NCBI GenBank assembly: GCA_021734505.1
Contig: JAIPIT010000009.1
Location: 1-38,800 of the forward strand
DNA: 38,800 bases
DNA from: Fidelibacterota bacterium
GTDB taxonomy: Bacteria > Fidelibacterota > Fidelibacteria > Fidelibacterales > Fidelibacteraceae
Direction of reading: 5' to 3'
The position numbers and the translations under genes were made by a program. The first letter of the stretch is position 1, and the number at the start of each line of letters is the position of its first letter. The notes under the pieces were generated by a model. It was given only the letters and a program-made list of their open reading frames with translations. It searched no databases and was not told where the DNA came from. This document shows, piece by piece, positions 9,886-18,984 of this stretch.

Positions 9886-11130
9886 ATGAAGAAACAACAG
9901 ATTGTTATCGCAATATTAACACTTTTATTGCTTGCATCTGTATGCATAGCAGCCACGCCGAAAGTAAAATTGGGTATTGACGTATTGGAAGAAAGTGGTT
10001 TTGATATTCTAAAAGGCAAGAAAGTCGGATTGATCACAAATCCCACCGGCGTCAGTCAAGATCTGCGTTCTACTGTTGATATTTTATTTGAAGCACCTGA
10101 AGTTGATCTGGTCGCTTTATTCGGTCCCGAACACGGTGTGCGCGGCAATTTCTTTGCCGGAGATAAAATAGATGATGCCGTGGATCCCATTACAGGTGTA
10201 ATAGCATATTCTTTATATGGGAAACGCCAACGCCCGACACCGGAATCATTAAAAGACATTGATGTGTTGGTCTTTGATATTCAAGATATCGGATGTCGCT
10301 CTTATACTTACATTAGCACGATGGGTCGCTGTATGGAAGCAGCCGCTGAAAATAATGTTGAATTTGTTGTGCTTGATCGTCCGAATCCCCTGACGGGGAA
10401 TATTGTGGAAGGTGCAACAGTCAAAGAAGGTTTTTTCTCCGGTGTGAGTGCCTACAAGATCCCCTATGTTCATGGTCTGACCATCGGGGAATTGGCCAGA
10501 GTATATAATGAAGAGAATTTGCTTAGGAATGGTGATAAATGTGACTTGACCGTTGTTCCTATGAAAGGCTGGAAAAGAAAAATGGCCTTTGAAGATACAG
10601 GTCTGCAGTGGGTCCCCTCATCACCGCATATCCCGGAAGGGAACACTCCTCCTTACTATGTAGCAACCGGTGTGATCGGTGAATTTTATCAGTTGAATAT
10701 AGGTGTTGGATATACAATACCTTTTAAATGCTATGCAGCTGAATGGATCAATGCACAAGAACTTGCCGATACCATGAACGCATTAGGGTTGGAAGGTGTT
10801 ATCTTTAGACCCATTGCGTATACGCCTTTTTACGGTGCGGATGAAGGCAAAGAAGTTCAGGGTGTTCAAGTTCATATTACCGATTTTAGAAAAGTGGAAC
10901 TCATGTACCTCCAGTTCCGTTTCATGGAAGTGCATCATCGCTTATACCCCGAACATAACCTGTTTGAAATGAGTAAGAATCGCTGGCATATGTTTGATAT
11001 AGTTTGTGGTACCGATGAGATTCGTACAGAGTTTATGAAGAACCATAAATTTGAGGATATTAAGCCCATATTCGAACGTGATGTGGAAGAATTCAGAGAA
11101 ATGTCTAAAAAATACTATCTCTATAAATAG
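9886..11130 (+). CDS. Secreted DUF1343 / NamZ-like exo-beta-N-acetylmuramidase, second copy
   Basis: Likely start is ATG 9886 (MKKQQIVIAILTLLLLASVCIA signal peptide), inside the 9838 ORF; near-colinear paralog of 6883-8112. Confidence 0.9.
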   Translation: MKKQQIVIAILTLLLLASVCIAATPKVKLGIDVLEESGFDILKGKKVGLITNPTGVSQDLRSTVDILFEAPEVDLVALFGPEHGVRGNFFAGDKIDDAVDPITGVIAYSLYGKRQRPTPESLKDIDVLVFDIQDIGCRSYTYISTMGRCMEAAAENNVEFVVLDRPNPLTGNIVEGATVKEGFFSGVSAYKIPYVHGLTIGELARVYNEENLLRNGDKCDLTVVPMKGWKRKMAFEDTGLQWVPSSPHIPEGNTPPYYVATGVIGEFYQLNIGVGYTIPFKCYAAEWINAQELADTMNALGLEGVIFRPIAYTPFYGADEGKEVQGVQVHITDFRKVELMYLQFRFMEVHHRLYPEHNLFEMSKNRWHMFDIVCGTDEIRTEFMKNHKFEDIKPIFERDVEEFREMSKKYYLYK

Positions 11131-11138
11131 GAGCTAAA

Positions 11139-14100
11139 ATGAAGAAGATATTAATTGTAATTTTACTGATCTGTATGATCGGCGGCGTACTGTTTGCGGC
11201 GGATAACCGTGAGTGGCGAGCGATCTGGTCGATCACATGGAATCAATTTTCGGCAAGCGCATCAGCTGATGAATTAAAAGCCCGTGCACGTGATATTCTT
11301 GATAAACATGTAGAAGCGGGTATGAATGCTGTTTTGTGGCAAGTTCGCCAGGGAGGCACGGTCTATTATCCCTCGGCAATTGAACCCTGGGGCTCCTATA
11401 TCGGATACAGTAATCCCGGTTATGATCCTTTGGAATATGCTATTGAAGAAGCACATAAACGCGGATTGGAATTACATGCCTGGTTCAATACTTTTCATTG
11501 TTCCAGTACGATTACCGGTGCTCCCGCACAAGTTCACCCCGAATGGGTCTGTCGCGATGGATACGGAACGCCGATGGGTTCTTATCGCTCCTTATCACCG
11601 GGCCTTAAAGCAGTCCGGGACTATACGGTCAGCCTTGTTGCCGAGATCGCATCTAATTATGATGTAGATGGTATTCACTTTGATTATGTTCGCTGGAATG
11701 AATATGACAATACGGAAGCAAGCATACTGTTTGCACAATATGCCGAAGAAAATGACCTTCCCGACGGTATATATCCTCCCGGAATGGAAGAATATCTTGC
11801 AAAAAGAGAGTTGGATGCGCAATCTAACCGAGCACCTTTGGCACCTGCTATCAGTAACTACTATATTTTTGATATTGAACATCCTGAGAGTGGTGGAATT
11901 CCGGACAGTACTGACTTGTTTCCGGATGCAACACCTGGTGTTAAATTTGCTTCATGGGGCGACTGGCGCCGTGGTGCAACCAATGTATTTATTAAGGCCG
12001 TTCACGATACGGTTCAGCAGATCAAGCCTTGGGTAAAAGTATCACCGGCTGCTCTTGGGCGTTATAAAGCAGCCAGTTGGAATGGCTATTACAGTACCTT
12101 TCAGGATGCCGCAAAATGGTTGAACGAAGGCTGGGTGGATATGATCACGGCCATGAGCTATCATTGGCTTACGGGTAACGAGCTGCGCTCTGCGCTTGAG
12201 AGCGATTGGTATCCCAATATAACCAAAGGTATAGCAGATGGTCGTTACTTTTCACCGGGACCTCCTTCATATCTTATAAATGGGTGGGCGCCTCATCAGG
12301 ATATCGTTGAAACCGTACGCGCTCTTCCATGGGTCAAAGGATTTCAATTCTTTGCTTATGGTGACTGGAAAGATTCTCAGTTAGCCACCCAAAGTTCACA
12401 TACTGTGTTTGCAAACAAAACCAAACATCCCAGCTATGCTTTCTTGAACAGCGATGTTCCTCCAAGCCCTGCAATAGGTTGGTTAAAACATAACGATACA
12501 TCTTATACAATGACGATCACACCGAATGTCAGTGTTACAGAGCCACAGTGGTTTGTGATCTACCGCTCTGATGATTCGAACATTGATGTTGATTCTGATG
12601 AGATCATCAAGATCGTATATAGTGATTCAGTATTCACCTATGATGTGATATTTGACGGATTGCAGTTGAATGCGGATCGTTATTATTATGGTGTAACTCA
12701 GTGTAGTCGTTGGTGGATAGAATCTTCAATATCAAATGTTGTCAATACAGATGCATTGCCAACAACACCACCTCGTGTATTGGCTAGCGAACCCGCAAAT
12801 GCAGCTATTAATATTCCGAACAACCAGATCGTTGTTATTGAATTTAATAAAAGCATGAATGCTGACAGTTTGGCAGTAAATTTGACTATTACTCCGGAAC
12901 TGACAAATAAAAAAATAACATGGAATAATCCGACCTGGGTAAAAGATGATCATCTTGTTCTGAATATCAGCGGCTCCTGGCAGTTTAATGAAACTTATAC
13001 CATTACACTGGGAGCGGAAACAATAGATCAAATAGGACTGGCTATAGATGGTAATGGAGACGGCACCGGCGGAGACGCCTATAATTTAAGCTTTACGATC
13101 TCGGGTGCCGATGAGGAAGCACCCATTATATCTTCAAAATTACCTCTAGAAGGTACTGTGCATTTTGATACGGACGCACCTGTTTCTCTGGTATTTAACG
13201 AACTGCTTGATAAATCAACCCTAACAGATAAATTTACATTCTATTACGGTGGGTTTGCGATTAATCCGCCTTATGTCGTTTTCGAAGGTTTGGATAACCG
13301 GACCTACGTTAACGTTAAACCCAATTCTCTCATGGCAAGTAATTCGGTCGTTACATTTGAAGTGGCTGCCGGCGTTGAGGATACGACGGGTAATGCCATG
13401 ATATCTGAAGATTTCAGTTTTACTACGGACAGTTCCTACTATGAATCCCGTACCATGATCGATAATTTTCAAGGTGGATTTTCCTGGTGGCAACCAAGTG
13501 GAAGCGGTTCTACTGTTGGCATTAATCTAACAGAATCAACTGCATCTCTTACAAGTGAAAATTATGTTGCCGGTTTTGGGACAGATAATGATGCTCTGCG
13601 TATTGTTATTATACCCGACACCACTCATTGGTTTGCGAGAATACATTCAGCCGATCTTGAAGCTACCCCCGGTATTGATACTGCCGGCGTGATTCAAGCC
13701 TTTGTTTTTGGTGATGGTACGCCCTATGAGATTCGCTTTGCGTTACGTGAACATGGCGGCAGTGATCTGTTTGAGGTATCACTGTGGTATCTTGTAGATT
13801 GGACAGGCTGGAAACAAATTGAATGGAACCATCATGACAACGGTCAATTAGGTGTATGGGGAAGTATGACCGGAGGCAGTATGGACGGAACAAGCTATAA
13901 TTTTGAATCCATTCAAATACGAAATACCGGCGATCACCCGGAAAGTCCTGTGACTTGCTATGTAGACGAGTTGAGAACTGCGAAAAAAATAGAAGGATTA
14001 CCGGAAGCTAATTTACCGCCTGTCCTTGAAGAAATGCCGGATACCAATGCAATGTCAGGTGTATCTATGTATCTGTATGCTTCCTACAGTGATCCGAACC

Positions 14101-14582
14101 CGAATGATGTCCTGACCTTTCAGGCCATACCCGATACAAGCGGGATAAGAATTCGTCTTTATGGTGAACCGGGGAAAATGAGAGTTAGTATAAGGGATGA
14201 ATATATTGGAACAAGCACAATAATGATGATCGTGACGGACAATGGAGTTGGAGAATTGTCAGACACGGCGTATTTTGATCTTCGTGTTGATTTCAATACT
14301 TTCATTCAAGGGGTTCCGGAAAACTTTACAGTCTATCCGAATTATCCCAATCCCTTCAACCCTCTGACAACATTCAGTTTTGATCTTCCCGTTGCCGATA
14401 GGGTAAAAATCGAAATATTCAATACTCGCGGACAAAAAGTCGCAATGATCGCAGATCAGCGATTTGATGCCGGTTCCTGGAATATTAATTTCGACGCAAG
14501 TTTTCTCAGTTCGGGTGTCTATATTTATAAGATCACCGCAGGCGAGAATGTCGCGGTCAACAGGATGACATTGCTGAAATAG
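11139..14582 (+). CDS. Large secreted GHL10-family (DUF187/YngK/DigH-like) glycoside hydrolase with Ig-like domains and T9SS-type C-terminal sorting domain
   Basis: 1147 aa; REWRAIWSITWNQF, GMNAVLWQVRQGGTVYYPSAIEPW, YDVDGIHFDYVRW; Big_5-like segments (ASEPANAAINIPNNQIVVIEFNKSM); C-terminus YPNYPNPFNPLTTFSFDLP...SGVYIYKITAG. Confidence 0.88.
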   Translation: MKKILIVILLICMIGGVLFAADNREWRAIWSITWNQFSASASADELKARARDILDKHVEAGMNAVLWQVRQGGTVYYPSAIEPWGSYIGYSNPGYDPLEYAIEEAHKRGLELHAWFNTFHCSSTITGAPAQVHPEWVCRDGYGTPMGSYRSLSPGLKAVRDYTVSLVAEIASNYDVDGIHFDYVRWNEYDNTEASILFAQYAEENDLPDGIYPPGMEEYLAKRELDAQSNRAPLAPAISNYYIFDIEHPESGGIPDSTDLFPDATPGVKFASWGDWRRGATNVFIKAVHDTVQQIKPWVKVSPAALGRYKAASWNGYYSTFQDAAKWLNEGWVDMITAMSYHWLTGNELRSALESDWYPNITKGIADGRYFSPGPPSYLINGWAPHQDIVETVRALPWVKGFQFFAYGDWKDSQLATQSSHTVFANKTKHPSYAFLNSDVPPSPAIGWLKHNDTSYTMTITPNVSVTEPQWFVIYRSDDSNIDVDSDEIIKIVYSDSVFTYDVIFDGLQLNADRYYYGVTQCSRWWIESSISNVVNTDALPTTPPRVLASEPANAAINIPNNQIVVIEFNKSMNADSLAVNLTITPELTNKKITWNNPTWVKDDHLVLNISGSWQFNETYTITLGAETIDQIGLAIDGNGDGTGGDAYNLSFTISGADEEAPIISSKLPLEGTVHFDTDAPVSLVFNELLDKSTLTDKFTFYYGGFAINPPYVVFEGLDNRTYVNVKPNSLMASNSVVTFEVAAGVEDTTGNAMISEDFSFTTDSSYYESRTMIDNFQGGFSWWQPSGSGSTVGINLTESTASLTSENYVAGFGTDNDALRIVIIPDTTHWFARIHSADLEATPGIDTAGVIQAFVFGDGTPYEIRFALREHGGSDLFEVSLWYLVDWTGWKQIEWNHHDNGQLGVWGSMTGGSMDGTSYNFESIQIRNTGDHPESPVTCYVDELRTAKKIEGLPEANLPPVLEEMPDTNAMSGVSMYLYASYSDPNPNDVLTFQAIPDTSGIRIRLYGEPGKMRVSIRDEYIGTSTIMMIVTDNGVGELSDTAYFDLRVDFNTFIQGVPENFTVYPNYPNPFNPLTTFSFDLPVADRVKIEIFNTRGQKVAMIADQRFDAGSWNINFDASFLSSGVYIYKITAGENVAVNRMTLLK

Positions 14583-14606
14583 ATGTCGTTTTAAGAATTA
14601 TTGCAT

Positions 14607-14640
14607 GTACGGAACAGGTATACCTGTTCCGTACCTTTTT
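14607..14640 (+). terminator. Terminator with a perfect 28-bp palindrome
   Basis: GTACGGAACAGGTATACCTGTTCCGTAC followed by CTTTTTT. Confidence 0.85.
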
Positions 14641-14767
14641 TATATAATAATCTTTCCATTTATTAACAATATTCTTCAAAAACTCAATGGAAATTAACGC
14701 CCTTTTCGCTATATTTACGCATTGTTAATTAGGTAGAAATTTACCGCATTTCAATGGGAGATAAACA

Positions 14768-16105
14768 TTGAAGCTATCGACATTTAAAAAAGGTCTTCAT
14801 CCTGAAGATTACAAGTATTTCAGTCATGATAAGGCTATCGAGATATTGCCTTTGCCCGATGACGTTTACATTCCGCTGCAACAGCACATTGGCGTGACTT
14901 GTGAGCCAGTGGTCCAAAAAGGTGATAGAGTTAAAACGGGGCAGGTCATTGCCAATACAAGTGCTTATGTTTCAGCGCCTGTTCACTCCAGTATTACCGG
15001 TGTTGTCAAAGACATTGACAAATATTACCATCCTTTGGGTATGCGCGCAACGATGATCCATATTAAACGCGAAGGTGAAGAGGAGTGGGAACTTCTTGAA
15101 AAAACAGCCGATTGGAAATGGACTCCAAAGGAAAAACTGCTTGATACTATCCGCAATGCGGGAATTGTCGGACTAGGCGGAGCGACTTTCCCCACCCATG
15201 TTAAATTAAATCCTCCCGAAGATAAATCCATTGATTCTTTCATCCTGAATGGTGTTGAATGCGAACCTTATCTGACTTCCGACGATCGTATGATGGTTGA
15301 ACAAACAGATAAAATATTACTTGGCATGGCGATCATGATGCATATTCTGGAAGTTAAAAAAGGATATATCGGTATTGAGAACAATAAACCGGAAGCCATT
15401 GCTCAGATGCAAAAACGCGTTGTTGAGATTGGTTATCCCTTTACCGTTGTTCCCCTTAAAGTGAAATATCCGCAGGGTGCCGAAAAAATGTTGATCTATT
15501 CGGTATTAAAACGAAAAGTGCCCTTTAGTAAACTTCCCATGGATGTCGGTGTTGTTGTGAACAATGTTGCTACAGCGTATGCCGTAGCAGAAGCGATCAT
15601 AGAATCAAAACCCTTGGTTCAGAGAGTAATTACCGTGACAGGTGATGGCGTAAATGAACCTAAGAATCTCATGGCTCGTCTTGGAACGCCTTTTAAAAAT
15701 CTTTTTGAAGCCTGCGGGGGCGTTAAAGATAATGTTCATCGAATATTTATGGGTGGACCCATGATGGGAATGACCCAATATCATCTTGAATCACCGGTCG
15801 TTAAAGGAAGCAGCGGAATCGTTGCTGTAACCGGTGAACTTGTTGAAGAATTAAGTACATTTCCCTGTATTCGCTGTGGAGCTTGTGTCCATACATGTCC
15901 TATGAATCTTATGCCAATGCGCTTATCAAAGTTTTCGCAAGCAAGAGCGATCGATAAACTTGATGAATTTGGTATCATGAATTGTATTGAATGTGGATCC
16001 TGTGCCTTTGTTTGTCCGGCGAACATTCCGCTGGTACAATGGATCAAGGTAGGCAAAGTCAGACTTCGGGAAGAAGCAGCGAAAAAGGCAAAGGAGAAAG
16101 CATGA
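14768..16105 (+). CDS. rnfC: Rnf electron transport complex subunit C
   Basis: TTG start after GGGAG; GLGGATFPTHVKL, NGVECEPYLTSDDRMM, CIRCGACVHTCPMNLMP, CIECGSCAFVCPANIPLVQ. Confidence 0.95.
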   Translation: MKLSTFKKGLHPEDYKYFSHDKAIEILPLPDDVYIPLQQHIGVTCEPVVQKGDRVKTGQVIANTSAYVSAPVHSSITGVVKDIDKYYHPLGMRATMIHIKREGEEEWELLEKTADWKWTPKEKLLDTIRNAGIVGLGGATFPTHVKLNPPEDKSIDSFILNGVECEPYLTSDDRMMVEQTDKILLGMAIMMHILEVKKGYIGIENNKPEAIAQMQKRVVEIGYPFTVVPLKVKYPQGAEKMLIYSVLKRKVPFSKLPMDVGVVVNNVATAYAVAEAIIESKPLVQRVITVTGDGVNEPKNLMARLGTPFKNLFEACGGVKDNVHRIFMGGPMMGMTQYHLESPVVKGSSGIVAVTGELVEELSTFPCIRCGACVHTCPMNLMPMRLSKFSQARAIDKLDEFGIMNCIECGSCAFVCPANIPLVQWIKVGKVRLREEAAKKAKEKA

Positions 16106-17193
16106 CAGAGCAAAAGCCTGCTCCGGAAGAGTTGAAAAAAGAGATCAAATTAGAAACAACTCCGGAAAAAGAAACAATAAAAGAGATTGATGAAAAACCA
16201 AAGCCGGATCCACGACGCCGTTTGTTTAAATCGGATCGAATGACTATTGTGGCCCCGGCTCCCCATAATAGAGGGAATAAATCAGTTCCCCGGATCATGT
16301 ATACGGTTATTGCAGCGCTTTTACCGGCTATTATTATTTCAATAATGCTCTTTGGTACAAAAGCGATGATCACGATCCTTGTAGCTGTTTTCGCTGCGAT
16401 GGTTGCTGAATATGCATGTAATAAGATCATGAAGACCGGCCTAACCATTGATGACGGTTCCGCTATTTTGACCGGGATCCTTCTCGCCATGACACTTCCG
16501 CCTTCTTTCCCCATTGCGAGGACAGCCCTTGGCGCGGTTGTTGCTATTGTTTTCGGTAAAATGGTATTTGGCGGATTAGGGGCAAACATCTTCAATCCTG
16601 CTTTATTGGGACGTGCTTTTTTACAAGCAAGTTTCCCCGTTAAGATAACCACATGGACACTTCCCGCTTTTGCCGGAGTAGATTCTGTGACGGGAGCGAC
16701 TCCCCTTGGACAATATTTTTCCGACGGAACAGTAACAAGTCTGAAATCCTTATTAATTGGTAATGTCGGCGGCTGTATCGGTGAAACTTCAGCTATCGCT
16801 TTGCTGATAGGCGGGATCTTTTTAATTATAATTAAACATGCGGATTGGAGAATTCCTCTAAGCTATATTGGTACGGTTTTTGTATTTTCCGGTATTCTAT
16901 GGTTGATCAATCCTGAAGCTTTTCCAAATCCACTCTTTATGATGTTCTCCGGCGGCTTGATCCTCGGTGCTTTCTTTATGGCAACAGATATGGTCACTTC
17001 ACCGGTAACGCCTATGGGAACCTGGATCTATGGTATTGGTATGGGTGTGGTGCTCGTCGTCATTCGTATTTGGGGTGGTTTGCCCGAAGGGGTAATGTAT
17101 TCTATTCTCTTCATGAATGGACTCGTGCCCTTGCTAAACCGCTGGACGAGACCGAAGTATTTTGGTGAGATCCAGATTGAGAAGAAAAAGTAA
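16102..17193 (+). CDS. rnfD: Rnf electron transport complex subunit D, with charged N-terminal extension
   Basis: ATGA overlap with rnfC; start chosen at 16102 after AAGGAG; VTGATPLGQYF flavinylation-type motif; MVTSPVTPMGTWIYGIGMGVV. Confidence 0.93.
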   Translation: MTEQKPAPEELKKEIKLETTPEKETIKEIDEKPKPDPRRRLFKSDRMTIVAPAPHNRGNKSVPRIMYTVIAALLPAIIISIMLFGTKAMITILVAVFAAMVAEYACNKIMKTGLTIDDGSAILTGILLAMTLPPSFPIARTALGAVVAIVFGKMVFGGLGANIFNPALLGRAFLQASFPVKITTWTLPAFAGVDSVTGATPLGQYFSDGTVTSLKSLLIGNVGGCIGETSAIALLIGGIFLIIIKHADWRIPLSYIGTVFVFSGILWLINPEAFPNPLFMMFSGGLILGAFFMATDMVTSPVTPMGTWIYGIGMGVVLVVIRIWGGLPEGVMYSILFMNGLVPLLNRWTRPKYFGEIQIEKKK

Positions 17194-17202
17194 AGGAATT
17201 TT

Positions 17203-17778
17203 ATGAAGAGTACTGCTAAGATAATAATCGTATTGACATTGATCACTGTAATTTCGGGTGCTGTATTGGCAGTTCTTGATGCCTATACCAAGCCCCGGAT
17301 CGATGCCTATAAAAATAAAATTAGAAATGAAGCCGTATCTCAAGTTTTACCGGAAAATGTTAAAATTGAGACCATCAATAAAGCCGATCAAACTTTTTAT
17401 AAAGCAAGCAAAAATGAAGAGGTTGTAGGATATGCCTTCCAGGTCTCGGGCGGTGGTTATCAAAGTGAACTGGTCTTGATGGTGGGTGTAACGGCTGATT
17501 TTTCAAAGATCATTGCAGCAAAGATACTTTCACAAGTAGAAACCCCCGGATTGGGAACCAAAATAGAAAACGATCCCTCAAACAAAGAAGATCCTTCCTG
17601 GTTTGTCGATCAGTTTAAAAACCTAAGCGTCGCTCCTGCGATCACATATGTAAAGAATGTTAAGCCTTCAAAGGACAATGAGATCCAGGCAATTACAGGA
17701 GCAACGATATCATCGGCTGCTGTTGTATCTGTCCTTAATAAAGGGATCGAGAAGTTCAAAGCAATTATCCAAGAATAA
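17203..17778 (+). CDS. rnfG: Rnf electron transport complex subunit G
   Basis: TPGLGTKIEND; ITGATISSAAVV covalent-FMN motif; position in operon. Confidence 0.95.
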   Translation: MKSTAKIIIVLTLITVISGAVLAVLDAYTKPRIDAYKNKIRNEAVSQVLPENVKIETINKADQTFYKASKNEEVVGYAFQVSGGGYQSELVLMVGVTADFSKIIAAKILSQVETPGLGTKIENDPSNKEDPSWFVDQFKNLSVAPAITYVKNVKPSKDNEIQAITGATISSAAVVSVLNKGIEKFKAIIQE

Positions 17779-17803
17779 AGCACAAAGTGCCTGGAGAATA
17801 AAT

Positions 17804-18409
17804 ATGAAAGAAAAAACCGCAATACAAGAATTTGTTAAGGGAATATGGGATGAGAATCCGATTCTCGTACAGTTGCTTGGGCTATGTCCGACCTTGGCTG
17901 TTACAACAGCTGCAGAGAATGGATTGGCAATGGGAATGGCAGCAACCTTTGTTCTGTTATGCTCCAGTTTCTTGGTATCAATGTTCCGAAAAGTAATTCC
18001 CGGCCAGGTGCGTATCGCAGCATATATCGTTATCATTGCAACTTTTGTGACGATAGCAGATCGTTTTCTTGCTGCATTTGTCCCTGATATCTCTAAGAGT
18101 CTCGGGCCCTTTATTCCGCTAATCATTGTAAATTGTATAATCCTTGGCCGCCAGGAAGCGTTTGCTTCTAAGAATGGTATCGGGCGTTCTCTTTTGGATG
18201 CTTTGGGCATGGGTCTTGGATTTACGTTGGTTCTACTGGTACTCAGCTCCATTCGGGAAATTCTCGGATCGGGTACTTGGTTTGGAATGAATATTATGTG
18301 GGAAAGTTTTGCCGAATGGGGAGTTATGTCTCAAGCACCGGGTGCCTTTATAACACTGGGATGCCTGATAGCCGGGGCAAACTGGATCAACGCTAGGAGG
18401 AAGGCATGA
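17804..18409 (+). CDS. rnfE: Rnf electron transport complex subunit E
   Basis: Start ATG 17804 with GGAG RBS; NPILVQLLGLCPTLAVTTAAENGLAMGMA; PLIIVNCIILGRQEAFASKN. Confidence 0.95.
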   Translation: MKEKTAIQEFVKGIWDENPILVQLLGLCPTLAVTTAAENGLAMGMAATFVLLCSSFLVSMFRKVIPGQVRIAAYIVIIATFVTIADRFLAAFVPDISKSLGPFIPLIIVNCIILGRQEAFASKNGIGRSLLDALGMGLGFTLVLLVLSSIREILGSGTWFGMNIMWESFAEWGVMSQAPGAFITLGCLIAGANWINARRKA

Positions 18410-18978
18410 ATTTACTCGTAATTTTTATCGGTGCTGCGCTGATCAACAACTTTGTTTTGCAACAATTCCTCGGGATATGCCCTTTTGTAGGCGTCTCTAA
18501 AAAAGTGGATTCGGCTTTCAGTATGGGAATGGCAACTACTTTTGTGATGGTGATCGCCGCAATGGTGACCTGGTTGGTCTATAATTTGATCCTTGTTCCT
18601 TTCAATCTTCAGATCCTTCAATATGTTGCTTTTATTCTTATTATTGCATCTCTTGTGCAATTTGTGGAAATGTTCATTCGCAAGGTCAGTAAACCACTGT
18701 ATGATGCTTTGGGTATTTTTCTGCCATTGATCACAACAAACTGTGCTATTCTTGGATTGGCTTTGACGTCTGTTTTAAAGGAATATAGTTTTACGGAAAC
18801 CTTGATCTATGGTGTTGGAGCAGGTATAGGATTTACACTCGCCCTGGTGATCATGGCGGGTATACGAGAAGAATTGGAATTGGTTGATGTGCCAAAATCC
18901 TTTCAGGGTGCCGCCATTACAATGATCATTGCAGGCAGTTTGGCATTGGCTTTCATGGGATTTGCAGGAATAATATAA
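18406..18978 (+). CDS. rnfA: Rnf electron transport complex subunit A
   Basis: ATGA overlap with rnfE; INNFVLQQFLGICPFVGVSKKVDSAFSMGMATTFVM; LPLITTNCAILGLAL. Confidence 0.95.
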   Translation: MNLLVIFIGAALINNFVLQQFLGICPFVGVSKKVDSAFSMGMATTFVMVIAAMVTWLVYNLILVPFNLQILQYVAFILIIASLVQFVEMFIRKVSKPLYDALGIFLPLITTNCAILGLALTSVLKEYSFTETLIYGVGAGIGFTLALVIMAGIREELELVDVPKSFQGAAITMIIAGSLALAFMGFAGII

Positions 18979-18984
18979 GGAAGA

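Noticed and set aside
16059-16652. 197-aa minus-strand ORF opposite rnfC/rnfD
   Set aside because: Shadow ORF of the conserved rnf genes, with low-complexity composition and no RBS evidence.
17710-18252. 180-aa minus-strand ORF opposite rnfG/rnfE
   Set aside because: Antisense to conserved rnf subunits; no independent support.
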